Shown: positions 1-9,029 of the stretch, one piece after another
Layout of the letters: the number at the start of each line of letters is the position of its first letter
Position numbering within the stretch: the stretch's first letter is position 1
NCBI RefSeq assembly: GCF_900215435.1
Contig: NZ_OCMY01000001.1
Location: 1,240,001 to 1,304,000 of the forward strand
DNA from: Candidatus Pantoea floridensis
GTDB lineage: Bacteria; Pseudomonadota; Gammaproteobacteria; Enterobacterales; Enterobacteriaceae
Length of the DNA: 64,000 nucleotides
Reading direction: 5' to 3'
Program-made: the position numbers and the translations under genes
The notes under the pieces: model-generated
The model's input: only the letters and a program-made list of their open reading frames with translations
What the model was told of the DNA's origin: nothing
Database searches by the model: none

Positions 1-177
1 TTTGCTGACCATCATGACGCTCGCCCCCATTTTCGCTGCCGCAACCGCCTGATTCGCACCTTTACCGCCACAGCCAATGGCAAAATCGGGGGCTTCCAAC
101 GTTTCCCCTGCTTTAGGTAACTGATTGGTATAGGTAATGAGGTCAACCATGTTTGACCCAATGACCGCGATATCCAT
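1..177 (-). CDS. deoK: Deoxyribokinase, N-terminal part (cut by window edge)
   Basis: Only the first 59 codons lie in the window; the gene continues off the left edge. The product begins MDIAVIGSNMVDLITYTNQ and contains the PfkB/ribokinase substrate-binding element GCGGKGANQAVAAA at about residues 36-49. This start matches the deoxyribokinase (DeoK) of Salmonella and pathogenic E. coli more closely than RbsK. DeoK phosphorylates 2-deoxy-D-ribose to its 5-phosphate in the cytoplasm, feeding DeoC. A GGGAG ribosome site precedes the ATG. The gene is divergent from deoR with a perfect CRP site between them, so catabolite control is likely. The exact substrate cannot be settled from the N-terminus alone. 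Confidence 0.8.
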   Translation of the reverse strand, partial: MDIAVIGSNMVDLITYTNQLPKAGETLEAPDFAIGCGGKGANQAVAAAKMGASVMMVSK

Positions 178-249
178 TTTTTTCTCCCGGTAAATTTTCA
201 ACGCCTAAATGTTATAAAAATCACAATATCAGGTTAATAAAGTTAATTA

Positions 250-265
250 TGTGATAAATTTCACA
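250..265. promoter_or_regulatory. CRP-binding site between deoK and deoR
   Basis: TGTGATAAATTTCACA has both TGTGA and TCACA half-sites with the canonical 6-base spacer and AT-rich flanks. It lies about 80 bases upstream of the deoK start and about 280 bases upstream of deoR. A TATAAC-like -10 for deoK sits at 211-216 on the minus strand. The 360-base gap (178-537) otherwise holds AT-rich promoter DNA and no convincing gene. Confidence 0.8.
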
Positions 266-537
266 CCTCAGAGTTGCCAATAAAAGCCGAAGAACAGCCA
301 AACACTCATGGAATGGAATGTTATTATTCTAACAAAGCAACATCATTAAGAAGTAAGCCAACCGATGAGCGAAGCGCGGTGATTAAGGATTTGCGTGGCG
401 TTTGCGGGGCGATCTCATTACAGGTAAGATTGAAAACCGACCTGCGGGACAGGTCGCAACTGATTAAAAACTGTGAGATTTATCGTGATTTTTGACCAGG
501 CAACTTCGACTTCAGGATTCATAACGCAGAGATGATC

Positions 538-1302
538 ATGGAAACCCGGCGCGACGAACGTATTCACAAGTTGGCTCAGGCGTTAAAACGCACTGATAAA
601 CTGCACCTGAAAGACGCGGCGCAGCTTCTGGGCGTTTCAGAAATGACCATCCGCCGTGACCTTACCGAACCCGCCTCAAGCGTGGTGCTGCTAGGCGGTT
701 ATATTGTTAGCGATCCGAAAAACCACGCTGGCCACTATTTCATTTCCGATCAACATGGACAAAATGCCGCGCGCAAGCAGCGCCTGGCGCAGGCCGCGGC
801 AGACCTGATCGGTGAAAATGACACGGTGTTTTTTGATTGCGGCACCACGCTGCCTTACATCGTCGATGCGATCCCAGATGGCCTGCCCTTCACGGCGATT
901 TGCTGCGCCATGAACACCTTCCTGGCGCTGAAAGAGAAACCGGCCTGCAATGTGATCCTTAGCGGCGGCGAGTTTCATGCTGATAATGCGCTGTTTACGC
1001 CGATTGGCGCACATTCGATCCTCGACGATCTCTGCCCCACGCTGGCCTTTATCTCCGCGGCGGGGATCGACCATGAACAGGGCGCAACCTGCTACAACAT
1101 CAATGAACTGGCGATGAAGCACCATGCCATGCTGCGAGCGCGCCAGCGCGTGCTGGTGGCCGACAGCAGTAAGTTTGGCAAAGTGCTGCCGGCACGGATT
1201 GGCGACCTGCGCGGTTTTGATTTGCTGGTGAGCGACAGCGCACCGGAACCGGCGCTGAAGAACTGGCTGGCGCAACATAACATCCCACTGCGCCTGCCGT
1301 AA
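538..1302 (+). CDS. deoR: Deoxyribose operon repressor DeoR
   Basis: A 254-residue DeoR-family repressor. The N-terminal helix-turn-helix covers about residues 24-42 (HLKDAAQLLGVSEMTIRRDL). The C-terminal sugar-phosphate sensor has the family FFDCGTT motif near residue 99 and SKFGKV near 214. It is close to E. coli DeoR, which represses nucleoside and deoxyribose catabolism until deoxyribose-5-phosphate binds. I place the start at 538 (METRRDERI), which matches E. coli DeoR and has a GCAGAG site 6 bases upstream. An ATG two codons earlier (532) abuts that site. The gene is divergent from deoK, so it probably controls deoK directly. Confidence 0.88.
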   Translation: METRRDERIHKLAQALKRTDKLHLKDAAQLLGVSEMTIRRDLTEPASSVVLLGGYIVSDPKNHAGHYFISDQHGQNAARKQRLAQAAADLIGENDTVFFDCGTTLPYIVDAIPDGLPFTAICCAMNTFLALKEKPACNVILSGGEFHADNALFTPIGAHSILDDLCPTLAFISAAGIDHEQGATCYNINELAMKHHAMLRARQRVLVADSSKFGKVLPARIGDLRGFDLLVSDSAPEPALKNWLAQHNIPLRLP

Positions 1303-1342
1303 GATCATAGTTCCTGTATTTTCAATAATCTGCTCACGATCC

Positions 1343-1467
1343 ATACCCTAAATAATTCGAGCTGCAGCAAGGCGGCAAGTGGGTTCATCCCCAGGAGCAT
1401 ACATAAGTATGTGACTGGGGTGGACACACGCAGCCAACGCCGCTGCAGCTCGAAGTATGACGGGTAT
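1343..1467. repeat. ERIC element (intergenic repeat unit)
   Basis: A 125-base imperfect palindrome bounded by ATACCC (1343-1348) and GGGTAT (1462-1467). Its core contains both classical ERIC primer motifs, ATCCCCAGGAGCATACAT and AAGTATGTGACTGGGGTG. It sits between deoR and ettA and ends 73 bases before the ettA start, so it may be transcribed into either the deoR trailer or the ettA leader. Confidence 0.93.
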
Positions 1468-1540
1468 GAATAAAGGGGGAAAACGGCTAAACTTCTGCAT
1501 CAGTTGTCCACCACTCACAGACCAAAAGGCTCATAACAAC

Positions 1541-3208
1541 GTGGCTCAATTCGTCTATAGCATGCATCGCGTCGGCAAAGTCGTTCCGCCGAAGCGTCAC
1601 ATCCTGAAGAATATTTCTCTTAGCTTCTTTCCTGGAGCAAAAATCGGCGTCCTCGGCCTGAATGGCTCCGGTAAATCGACGCTGTTGCGCATCATGGCCG
1701 GTATCGATACCGATATCGAAGGGGAAGCACGCCCGCAGCCGGGCATTAATGTTGGCTATCTGCCGCAGGAACCGCAGCTGAACCCGGAACACACCGTACG
1801 TGAATCCGTGGAAGAAGCGGTTTCCGAAGTGGTGGGTGCGCTGAAGCGCCTTGATGAAGTCTATGCGCTGTACGCCGATCCGGATGCCGATTTCGACAAA
1901 CTGGCCGCCGAGCAGGGCCGTCTGGAAGAAGTGATCCAGGCGCACGATGGTCACAACCTTGATACGCAGCTGAACCGTGCGGCCGATGCGATGCGTCTGC
2001 CAGACTGGGATGCCAAAATCGCCACCCTTTCTGGTGGTGAACGTCGCCGCGTCGCGCTGTGTCGTCTGCTGCTGGAAAAGCCAGACATGCTGCTGCTCGA
2101 CGAACCGACCAACCACCTGGATGCGGAATCCGTGGCGTGGCTTGAACGTTTCCTGCACGACTTCGAAGGTACCGTTGTGGCGATCACGCACGACCGTTAC
2201 TTCCTCGATAACGTCGCTGGCTGGATTCTGGAACTGGACCGCGGCGAAGGTATTCCGTGGGAAGGTAACTACTCTTCCTGGCTGGAGCAGAAAGATCAGC
2301 GTCTGGCGCAGGAAGCCTCTTCTGAAGCTGCGCGTCGCAAATCTATCGAGAAAGAGCTGGAGTGGGTGCGTCAAGGCGCGAAAGGCCGTCAATCGAAGGG
2401 TAAAGCCCGTCTGGCACGCTTTGAAGAGCTGAATAACACCGATTACCAGAAGCGTAATGAAACCAACGAACTCTTCATTCCACCTGGCGCGCGCCTCGGC
2501 GACAAAGTGCTGGAAGTGACCAATCTGAAGAAATCGTATGGCGATCGCGTGCTGATCGACGATCTGACCTTCTCCGTACCAAAAGGCGCGATTGTCGGCA
2601 TCATCGGTCCGAACGGCGCAGGTAAATCCACGCTGTTCCGCATGATGTCAGGCCAGGAGCAACCCGATTCTGGCACCATCGAGCTGGGCGAAACCGTCAA
2701 GCTGGCGTCGGTTGATCAGTTCCGTGACGCGATGGATAATTCCAAAACCGTATTTGAAGAAGTCTCTGGTGGCCAGGACATTATGCGTGTCGGCAATACC
2801 GAGATGCCTAGCCGTGCTTACGTTGGCCGCTTTAACTTCAAAGGCACCGATCAGGGCAAACGCGTCGGTGAGCTGTCAGGTGGCGAGCGCGGTCGTCTGC
2901 ACCTCGCGAAACTGCTGCAAGTGGGCGGCAACCTGCTGCTGCTCGATGAACCGACCAACGACCTCGACATCGAAACCCTGCGCGCGCTGGAAAACGCCCT
3001 GCTGGAATTCCCTGGCTGTGCCATGGTGATCTCGCATGACCGTTGGTTCCTCGACCGCATCGCCACCCATATCATCGATTATCAGGATGAAGGCAAGGTG
3101 GAGTTCTTCGAAGGTAACTTTACCGAATACGAAGAGTACAAGAAACGCACCCTCGGCGCCGACGCGCTCGAGCCAAAGCGTATCAAGTACAAACGTATGG
3201 CGAAGTAA
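1541..3208 (+). CDS. ettA: Energy-dependent translational throttle protein EttA (ABC-F)
   Basis: A 555-residue soluble ABC-F ATPase, the same length as E. coli EttA. It has two nucleotide-binding domains with Walker A motifs GLNGSGKST and GPNGAGKST and two LSGGE(R) signatures. Between them lies the charged P-site tRNA-interaction motif (PtIM) region rich in KGRQSKGKARLARFEEL. There are no membrane segments. EttA binds the ribosomal E site and gates entry into elongation according to the ATP/ADP ratio. The reading frame is open further upstream into the ERIC repeat. Homology fixes the start at the GTG encoding MAQFVYSMHRVG, with AAAGG about 11 bases before it. Confidence 0.95.
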   Translation: MAQFVYSMHRVGKVVPPKRHILKNISLSFFPGAKIGVLGLNGSGKSTLLRIMAGIDTDIEGEARPQPGINVGYLPQEPQLNPEHTVRESVEEAVSEVVGALKRLDEVYALYADPDADFDKLAAEQGRLEEVIQAHDGHNLDTQLNRAADAMRLPDWDAKIATLSGGERRRVALCRLLLEKPDMLLLDEPTNHLDAESVAWLERFLHDFEGTVVAITHDRYFLDNVAGWILELDRGEGIPWEGNYSSWLEQKDQRLAQEASSEAARRKSIEKELEWVRQGAKGRQSKGKARLARFEELNNTDYQKRNETNELFIPPGARLGDKVLEVTNLKKSYGDRVLIDDLTFSVPKGAIVGIIGPNGAGKSTLFRMMSGQEQPDSGTIELGETVKLASVDQFRDAMDNSKTVFEEVSGGQDIMRVGNTEMPSRAYVGRFNFKGTDQGKRVGELSGGERGRLHLAKLLQVGGNLLLLDEPTNDLDIETLRALENALLEFPGCAMVISHDRWFLDRIATHIIDYQDEGKVEFFEGNFTEYEEYKKRTLGADALEPKRIKYKRMAK

Positions 3209-3221
3209 GGGTTATTACGTG

Positions 3222-3248
3222 AAAAAGGCGCCGACTGGCGCCTTTTTT
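3222..3248. terminator. Bidirectional intrinsic terminator ettA/nadR
   Basis: The stem GGCGCC (3227-3232) / GGCGCC (3237-3242) has a GACT loop. AAAAA precedes it and TTTTTT follows it, so it can end ettA on the plus strand and nadR on the minus strand. Confidence 0.85.
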
Positions 3249-3257
3249 ATGGCTGAA

Positions 3258-4484
3258 TTAACTGCCCAGCATCTGCTTCACCAACTCTACACAGCGCAGG
3301 AAGCGCGCATCGTAGTCATCCTCTTTTACGTGGACAAACTCAATATTGTTTTCGCGCAGCATGGTGATGAGCATCGTCTGGAACTCACGGCGATCCATTG
3401 AGCTGCCGAGGCTGCGTAAACCATCCGCCACCCACGGCACATTGTTCTCCAGCAGAATCACCAGATCGAAACGGTATTCATCAATCAGCGCCTGCACAAA
3501 CGGATGTTCACGCCCTTCGTACTTGAGGCAAAACGCCTGCGTGGTGATGAAGTCAGTATCAATAAAGGCGACTTTGCTGGCGTATTTCACCGCGAAATCG
3601 ATGTACTGCGCCTGTCCCAGCGCGATTTTGTCGTAGTCGGAATACTGTAACGCCATCTCATCGCCGCCGAGGTGCGAGAAGACATAGTCGCGGCCATATT
3701 CCCACGCGCTGGTGGTATTGAAGATGTTTGCCAGCTTGTTCACCAGCGTCGATTTACCGCTCGACTCGCCGCCCAGCACCGCCACGGTGCGCACGAAGAA
3801 CGGCTTCACTTCGGTAGGAATGTATTCCCAATAGCGGAACGGATCCTGGCGAATCTGACCGCCGCTGATGTTCATAAACGATCGATTAGGATCAACCACC
3901 ACCGCCGGAATACCGAGGTGCTGCTCATACATCGCGGCATCAGGTTCTTCGCTGGTGTAAACACAATTCGGCTCTATGCCCTGCTCAGCCAGAAACGTTT
4001 TAACGCCGCCGCTCCACACGTCCCAGCCGTGCGGATAAGGTTCAATGCCTTCCTCATTAAACGAGTGGATGCGGATATTTTTCTGGTATTTGAAGGTTTG
4101 CAGCAGCCAGCGCAAACGATCGCTGATGGTCGGCTGCTGTGACATGGCGCTGTTTTCAAACAGTTCACGATCGCGCGGATCGTCGTGGCCCATGATGATA
4201 TGCAGTTCATCCACCTGGCTACAGGCGCGCTGGATCAAATAGATATGGCCGGTGTGCAGCGGATAAAATTTACCAAATACCACACCAACGGTTTTGTCGC
4301 GACGGGGAAATTCCAGCCCCAGAAAACGGTGTAACGCTTCCAGCTTCTGCGCGCTCGGGCTTTTGATTTTGGCGTTGAGCAGTTGGCTTAAGTAGCCTTT
4401 GGTCATTCCGCTGGCATCGGCAACCTGCTGCAGCGTGTGGCCTTGCTGGCGAATGGCTGTTTTCAGGTAGTCAAACGATGACAT
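3258..4484 (-). CDS. nadR: Trifunctional NAD regulator / NMN adenylyltransferase / ribosylnicotinamide kinase
   Basis: A 408-residue protein nearly identical in layout to E. coli NadR. It has an N-terminal Cro-like helix-turn-helix (about residues 15-45), an NMN adenylyltransferase domain with GKFYPLHTGH at 71-80, and a C-terminal kinase domain whose P-loop GGESSGKST lies near residue 235. It represses NAD synthesis genes when NAD is plentiful and salvages nicotinamide riboside at the membrane with PnuC. It lies downstream of serB and radA on the same strand, separated from radA by a palindromic repeat. Confidence 0.95.
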   Translation of the reverse strand: MSSFDYLKTAIRQQGHTLQQVADASGMTKGYLSQLLNAKIKSPSAQKLEALHRFLGLEFPRRDKTVGVVFGKFYPLHTGHIYLIQRACSQVDELHIIMGHDDPRDRELFENSAMSQQPTISDRLRWLLQTFKYQKNIRIHSFNEEGIEPYPHGWDVWSGGVKTFLAEQGIEPNCVYTSEEPDAAMYEQHLGIPAVVVDPNRSFMNISGGQIRQDPFRYWEYIPTEVKPFFVRTVAVLGGESSGKSTLVNKLANIFNTTSAWEYGRDYVFSHLGGDEMALQYSDYDKIALGQAQYIDFAVKYASKVAFIDTDFITTQAFCLKYEGREHPFVQALIDEYRFDLVILLENNVPWVADGLRSLGSSMDRREFQTMLITMLRENNIEFVHVKEDDYDARFLRCVELVKQMLGS

Positions 4485-4529
4485 TTAGTGCCTCCTGCGT
4501 GGAATAAAGGGCGGTGCGGCCTTTAAGAC

Positions 4530-4582
4530 GGTGCGCATAAATGCGCACCCTACGAATGTAGGGTCGGCATTCATGCCGACCG
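4530..4582. repeat. REP-like palindrome pair between radA and nadR
   Basis: Two hairpins face each other. The first is GGTGCGCAT-AA-ATGCGCACC followed by CTAC. The second is GTAG-GGTCGGCAT-TC-ATGCCGACC. This is the family that recurs in many gaps of this window; the second unit has an unusual arm (CGGC/GCCG) in which both sides of the stem have changed together. Confidence 0.85.
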
Positions 4583-4589
4583 GTAAAAC

Positions 4590-5975
4590 TTACAGCTCAT
4601 CCAGAATCGCCAGCGCATCCGCCAGCTTCTTCGCGCTATACACCTTCATCCCTTCTACCGGCTTCTTCGGTGCATTGCCGGCCGGGACGATAGCGCGCTT
4701 AAAGCCGTGCTTCGCCGCTTCGGAAATACGCTCCTGACCACTCGGCACCGGCCGAATTTCGCCCGCGAGTCCGACTTCGCCAAAGATCACCAAGTCCTGC
4801 GGCAGCGGACGATCGCGGAAGCTGGAGACCATCGCCATCAAAAGTGCTAAATCGACGCTGGTTTCGGTGACTTTTACCCCGCCGACCACGTTGACGAATA
4901 CATCCTGATCCGCCATCTGCAACCCGCCGTGGCGATGCAGCACCGCGAGCAAAATAGCCAGACGATTCTGCTCCAGGCCTACCGCCACGCGGCGCGGATT
5001 GCCCATCATTGAGTGATCGACCAGCGCCTGAATCTCCACCAGCAGCGGGCGCGTGCCTTCCCATAGCACCATCACCGAGCTGCCCGAGGTGATTTCATCA
5101 CCGCGTGACAGGAAAATGGCCGACGGATTGCTCACTTCACGCATGCCCTGCTCGGTCATAGCGAACACGCCGAGCTCATTCACCGCACCAAAGCGGTTTT
5201 TATGGCTGCGCAAGGTACGGAAACGTGAATCAGCATCACCATCCAGCATTACCGAACAGTCGATACAGTGTTCCAGCACTTTCGGGCCGGCCAGCGAGCC
5301 ATCTTTGGTGACGTGGCCGACCATAATGATCGCCACGCCGCGCGTCTTAGCGAAACGCGTCAGGTACGCGGCGGTTTCACGCACCTGCGCTACGCTGCCC
5401 GGCGACGACTGGATCTCCGCCATGTGCATCACCTGGATCGAGTCGATCACCATCAGTTTCGGCTGTTCCTGCTCGGCGATCAGGCAGATCTGCTCAATGC
5501 TGGTTTCCGACAACATATTCAGATTTTCGGTCGGCAATCCCAGACGATGGGCGCGCATCGCCACCTGTTGCAGCGACTCTTCGCCGGTGACGTACAGGGT
5601 TTTCATCCCTTCCGCCAGCTTGCACATTACCTGCAGCAGCAGCGTCGATTTACCGGCGCCCGGATTACCGCCAATCAGAATGGCGCTGCCCGGCACCACG
5701 CCGCCGCCCAGCACGCGATCGAACTCTTTGAAACTGGTAGAGAAACGCGGCAGGGCTTCGAGACTGATTTCCGATAGCTTCTGCACGCGGCTAACGCCCG
5801 CGTTGCCGCCGGCATAACCGCTCAGACGCTCGTTACGCGCCGCCGCAGGCGAGGCGGCAATGCGCACCTCGGTGATGGTGTTCCACGCATGGCAGGCGCT
5901 GCATTGCCCCTGCCAGCGCGGATAATCAGCGCCACATTCGTTACAAACGAAGGCGCGTTTTGCCGCTTTGGCCAA
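4590..5975 (-). CDS. radA: DNA repair protein RadA
   Basis: A 461-residue RecA-like ATPase. The N-terminal zinc finger has Cys11, Cys14, Cys25 and Cys28. Walker A GGNPGAGKST follows near residue 95, then the RadA signature HKNRFG and a C-terminal Lon-protease-like domain. It acts as a hexameric helicase that promotes branch migration of recombination intermediates. It follows serB by 13 bases on the same strand, the order seen in E. coli. Confidence 0.95.
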   Translation of the reverse strand: MAKAAKRAFVCNECGADYPRWQGQCSACHAWNTITEVRIAASPAAARNERLSGYAGGNAGVSRVQKLSEISLEALPRFSTSFKEFDRVLGGGVVPGSAILIGGNPGAGKSTLLLQVMCKLAEGMKTLYVTGEESLQQVAMRAHRLGLPTENLNMLSETSIEQICLIAEQEQPKLMVIDSIQVMHMAEIQSSPGSVAQVRETAAYLTRFAKTRGVAIIMVGHVTKDGSLAGPKVLEHCIDCSVMLDGDADSRFRTLRSHKNRFGAVNELGVFAMTEQGMREVSNPSAIFLSRGDEITSGSSVMVLWEGTRPLLVEIQALVDHSMMGNPRRVAVGLEQNRLAILLAVLHRHGGLQMADQDVFVNVVGGVKVTETSVDLALLMAMVSSFRDRPLPQDLVIFGEVGLAGEIRPVPSGQERISEAAKHGFKRAIVPAGNAPKKPVEGMKVYSAKKLADALAILDEL

Positions 5976-5988
5976 ATCAAATCCTCAG

Positions 5989-6966
5989 TTAACGCTCTTC
6001 GTGAATCAGGCTGCCGGTCAGGATGCAGAATACGCCCATCAGGTCAGCATGGCGGATGATGATTTCCGTCTGCTCATTCACTTTAGGTTTAGCATGATAC
6101 GCGATACCCAGCGCCGCCGTTTTAATCATCGGCAGATCGTTAGCGCCATCGCCAATCGCCACGGTTTGTTCCGGGGCAATCTCAAAGCGTTGTGCCAGAT
6201 CGTTCAGGGTATCGGCTTTAAATTGAGCATCGACAATCTGTCCCAGCACCTGGCCAGTCAGCTTGCCGTCGCGAATTTCCAGCTCGTTAGCGACTGCCGC
6301 AGCCAGATGCAGCGTTTGACGCAAGTAGTCGGCATAAAACGTGAAGCCGCCCGAGGCAATCGCCACCTGCCAGCCCAACGCCTGCAGTTTCTGCACCAGC
6401 GTGGTTAAACCCGGCATCAGCGGCAGCGCATCACGCACCTGCATCAGGATATTGGCATCGGCGCCCGCCAGGGTGCCCACGCGCTCGCGCAGACTGGCTT
6501 TGAAATCGAGTTCGCCGCGCATCGCGCGTTCGGTGACGTCCGCAACCTGCTCGCCGCAGCCCGCCAGTTTAGCGATCTCATCGATGCACTCAATCTGGAT
6601 AGCGGTGGAATCCATGTCCATCACCAGTAAACCTGGCGTTTTCAAATGCGGGATCTTACCGAGTGGCGCCACGTCGAAACCAGCTTCGTGAGCCAGTTTG
6701 CTGGCGCGCGGCGTCAGTGAACCGGCTAACCGTACCACCTGATACTCATCGACATTCCAGGCGCTGACGATCACCATCGCCGCACCGAGCTTGTGCTGGT
6801 AATCGGTCAGTGTTTGTTTATCGAGCCCGCGCCCATACAGCAGCCAGCCAGTCCGACCGGCACGGTAATCCAGCGGCATCACTTCATCACCGCTGAGGGA
6901 AAGGGGTAGACCCGGCCAAAGTGAAACATCGGCGGGCAGATCGCACCAGGTAAGACGATTTGGCAT
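5989..6966 (-). CDS. serB: Phosphoserine phosphatase SerB
   Basis: A 325-residue HAD-superfamily enzyme for the last step of L-serine synthesis, O-phosphoserine to serine. Motif I is DMDSTAIQIE, motif II is SGGFTF and motif III is GDGANDLPM. The N-terminal extension resembles the ACT-like region of E. coli SerB. The frame is open 11 codons further upstream, but AGGAG seven bases before the ATG at 6966 and homology (MPNRLTWCDL) fix the start. It heads a serB-radA-nadR transcription unit and is divergent from smp. Confidence 0.95.
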   Translation of the reverse strand: MPNRLTWCDLPADVSLWPGLPLSLSGDEVMPLDYRAGRTGWLLYGRGLDKQTLTDYQHKLGAAMVIVSAWNVDEYQVVRLAGSLTPRASKLAHEAGFDVAPLGKIPHLKTPGLLVMDMDSTAIQIECIDEIAKLAGCGEQVADVTERAMRGELDFKASLRERVGTLAGADANILMQVRDALPLMPGLTTLVQKLQALGWQVAIASGGFTFYADYLRQTLHLAAAVANELEIRDGKLTGQVLGQIVDAQFKADTLNDLAQRFEIAPEQTVAIGDGANDLPMIKTAALGIAYHAKPKVNEQTEIIIRHADLMGVFCILTGSLIHEER

Positions 6967-7073
6967 TACAGCTCCTGTAGGGACAACAAAACCACGCAAG
7001 AGGCTACCTTGTCTGCGCGGGTTCTGGCAACATAATTGCCAGCCTTTCTGCTGTTACATCACACGGGTTTCTG

Positions 7074-7748
7074 ATGGTTAAAACCGCACTGAAATTTCGC
7101 CTGCATCGCACGGTGATTGTTCTTATCTCGCTGGCTCTATTAGTGGTACTGATGCAAGGCGCATCCTGGTTTAGCCTCGGCCACCAAATGGCGCGATCCG
7201 AACAGGTTGAAGAACTGGCGCACACGCTGACCCGACAAGTCGCCTTCAGCCTTAAACCGCTGATGGACAACAGTGATGATAACCGTGCGCAGATTGCTGC
7301 CATCCTCAATCAAATGACCGACAACAGCCGCATTCTTGATGCCTCAGTTTATGCTGACGACGGCAGCCTGGTGGCACACAGCGGCGAGAGCATTAATGTG
7401 CGCGACCGTCTGGCGCTGGATGGCAAACGCGCGGGCAGCTACTTCAACCATCAAATCGTGCAACCACTGGAAGGCAAAGAGGGCCCGCAAGGTTTTCTGC
7501 GCGTCACGCTGGATACCCATGTGTTGGTGACGGAATCCCGCCAGGTGGATAACACCACCAATATCCTGCGTTTGATGATGTTACTGGCGCTGGCCATCGG
7601 CATTATCCTGACGCGCACCCTGCTGCGTGACCGCCGCACCCGCTGGCAGCAATCACCGTTCCTGCTAACGGCCAGCCGCACGGTGAAAGAGGATAAAGAG
7701 AAAGAGGAAGAAGAAGCGGCGGCCTCAGAGACAGAAAAAGGGCGTTAA
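7074..7748 (+). CDS. smp: Inner-membrane protein Smp (YtjB)
   Basis: A 224-residue membrane protein matching E. coli Smp/YtjB. There is one transmembrane helix near residues 12-30, a periplasmic domain of about 130 residues, and a second helix near 163-180 followed by a charged cytoplasmic tail. That tail is unusually acidic and lysine-rich (EDKEKEEEEAAASETEK) and longer than in E. coli. The family is always divergent from serB but has no established molecular function. Confidence 0.88.
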   Translation: MVKTALKFRLHRTVIVLISLALLVVLMQGASWFSLGHQMARSEQVEELAHTLTRQVAFSLKPLMDNSDDNRAQIAAILNQMTDNSRILDASVYADDGSLVAHSGESINVRDRLALDGKRAGSYFNHQIVQPLEGKEGPQGFLRVTLDTHVLVTESRQVDNTTNILRLMMLLALAIGIILTRTLLRDRRTRWQQSPFLLTASRTVKEDKEKEEEEAAASETEKGR

Positions 7749-7824
7749 CAACATCGGCGGTTTTACCTCATCTGAACGCTTCATGAAGAGATTCGTGAAT
7801 AGATACTTGAATAGATTTTTTGCA

Positions 7825-7850
7825 CAAAAAAGCCCGCACAGCGGGCTTCT
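7825..7850 (-). terminator. Intrinsic terminator for yjjG operon (also ends smp)
   Basis: The stem AGCCCGC (7831-7837) / GCGGGCT (7841-7847) has an ACA loop. Read on the minus strand it is followed by TTTTTT, ideal for the holD-rimI-yjjG unit. On the plus strand the tail is only TCTT, so it would end smp less efficiently. Confidence 0.85.
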
Positions 7851-7885
7851 TAGCATCATCTCGATGTTAACGATGAATAGATACT

Positions 7886-8569
7886 TTAAGCTTCAATAAT
7901 TAACGCTTCCAGCTCAGCCAGCGTTTTTACCTGCCAGGTTGGCGTGATATGTTCCGGCAACGGACGCGTACCGTGATCGATCCAGCAGGTCTTCAGGCCA
8001 GCATTCATGCCGCCGAGAATGTCCGATTCTGGCGTATCGCCCACCATTAGCACGCGGCAGCGATCCGGGTTACCCAGTAACGCCAGCGTGTGATCAAAAA
8101 TCGCCACGTCCGGTTTCGGCACGCCCACCTGCTCGGAAATGACGAGCGCATCAAAGATATCGCGGAAACCGGTGCGTTCAAGACGCGCCTGCTGTAGCGC
8201 CGTGAAACCATTGGTGATGATAGCGATCTTCACTTTGTCTTTCAGCGTATTCAGCAGATGCGCCGCGCCCTCAAGCGGCAGGCAGATATCGGCCATGGCG
8301 CTGAGAAAATCGCTATTAAGCACTTCCGGCGCCACGCTGAGCTTTTCACCCCACAAGGTGAAACGGCGCGTTTGCAGCTGCAGCGCGGATATAGTGCCAT
8401 TCTGATAATCAACCCATAACGGTTTGTTGATCGCCTGATAGTCGCTGTAATCCTGCGCGCTAAACTGCACGTCGTAGCGGGCAAACATACGCTGCAAACC
8501 GGCATAAGCATCGAAATGGAAAAGCGTGTCGTCTGCATCAAACAGGATGCAGTCCCAGTCGTTTAGCAT
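7886..8569 (-). CDS. yjjG: HAD-family nucleotidase YjjG
   Basis: A 227-residue haloacid-dehalogenase phosphatase. The nucleophile motif is FDADDTLF, motif II is ITNG, and motif III/IV are the conserved KP and [12 protein letters not shown]. coli YjjG is a pyrimidine 5'-nucleotidase that clears dUMP, dTMP and non-canonical pyrimidine nucleotides. AAGGAG precedes the start. It is the last gene of a holD-rimI-yjjG unit. Confidence 0.93.
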   Translation of the reverse strand: MLNDWDCILFDADDTLFHFDAYAGLQRMFARYDVQFSAQDYSDYQAINKPLWVDYQNGTISALQLQTRRFTLWGEKLSVAPEVLNSDFLSAMADICLPLEGAAHLLNTLKDKVKIAIITNGFTALQQARLERTGFRDIFDALVISEQVGVPKPDVAIFDHTLALLGNPDRCRVLMVGDTPESDILGGMNAGLKTCWIDHGTRPLPEHITPTWQVKTLAELEALIIEA

Positions 8570-8588
8570 GGTGCTCCTTTCAAATCGC

Positions 8589-9029
8589 TTAAAGGGTTAG
8601 CGCCATAATAATGGCATCTTCTCGCCCGCTGGCGGTGGGATAGTAGTTGGGCCGTACGCTCACCTGGTGGAAATCCAGCTGCTCATATAATGCAATCGCC
8701 GGTGTATTTGAGGCGCGCACTTCCAGCCACAGCGTCATCACGTCGCGCTGTTCCAGCTCGGCAATCACATGCTGCAACAGCTGGCGCGCGAGGCCACGAC
8801 GCTGAAAATCGGGATCTATCGCGATGTTAAACAGCGACGCTTCATCCAGCACCACTTGGGTGATGGCAAATCCAGCCAGCTGACCTTCTGCTGCAATGCG
8901 GAAATTAACAAAACGTTCGCCTTGGTTGCTGGCAAACGTCTGCTCGCTCCACGGGAAAGCATGCGCGCGACGTTCAATTGCCAGCAGCTGCGGCTGGTCT
9001 TCAGGGGTGACTAAAGAGATGGCTGTCAT
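8589..9029 (-). CDS. rimI: Ribosomal protein bS18 N-alpha-acetyltransferase RimI
   Basis: A 146-residue GNAT enzyme. The acetyl-CoA-binding loop is [10 protein letters not shown] and the conserved [11 protein letters not shown] segment lies near the N-terminus. It acetylates the N-terminal alanine of ribosomal protein S18. Its start lies inside the end of holD (29-base overlap), the same coupling seen in E. coli. Confidence 0.94.
   Translation of the reverse strand: MTAISLVTPEDQPQLLAIERRAHAFPWSEQTFASNQGERFVNFRIAAEGQLAGFAITQVVLDEASLFNIAIDPDFQRRGLARQLLQHVIAELEQRDVMTLWLEVRASNTPAIALYEQLDFHQVSVRPNYYPTASGREDAIIMALTL

Noticed and set aside
274..495. 73-codon open frame between deoK and deoR
   Set aside because: It starts without a ribosome site inside the promoter region, beside the CRP site, and has no recognisable domain.
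1487..2392. 301-codon antisense frame opposite ettA
   Set aside because: It mirrors the ettA codon pattern and has no known motif; ettA itself is certain.
4530..4582. CRISPR-like repeat
   Set aside because: The repeated palindromes are dispersed singly or in pairs in many gaps, not in a regular repeat-spacer array, and no cas genes are present.
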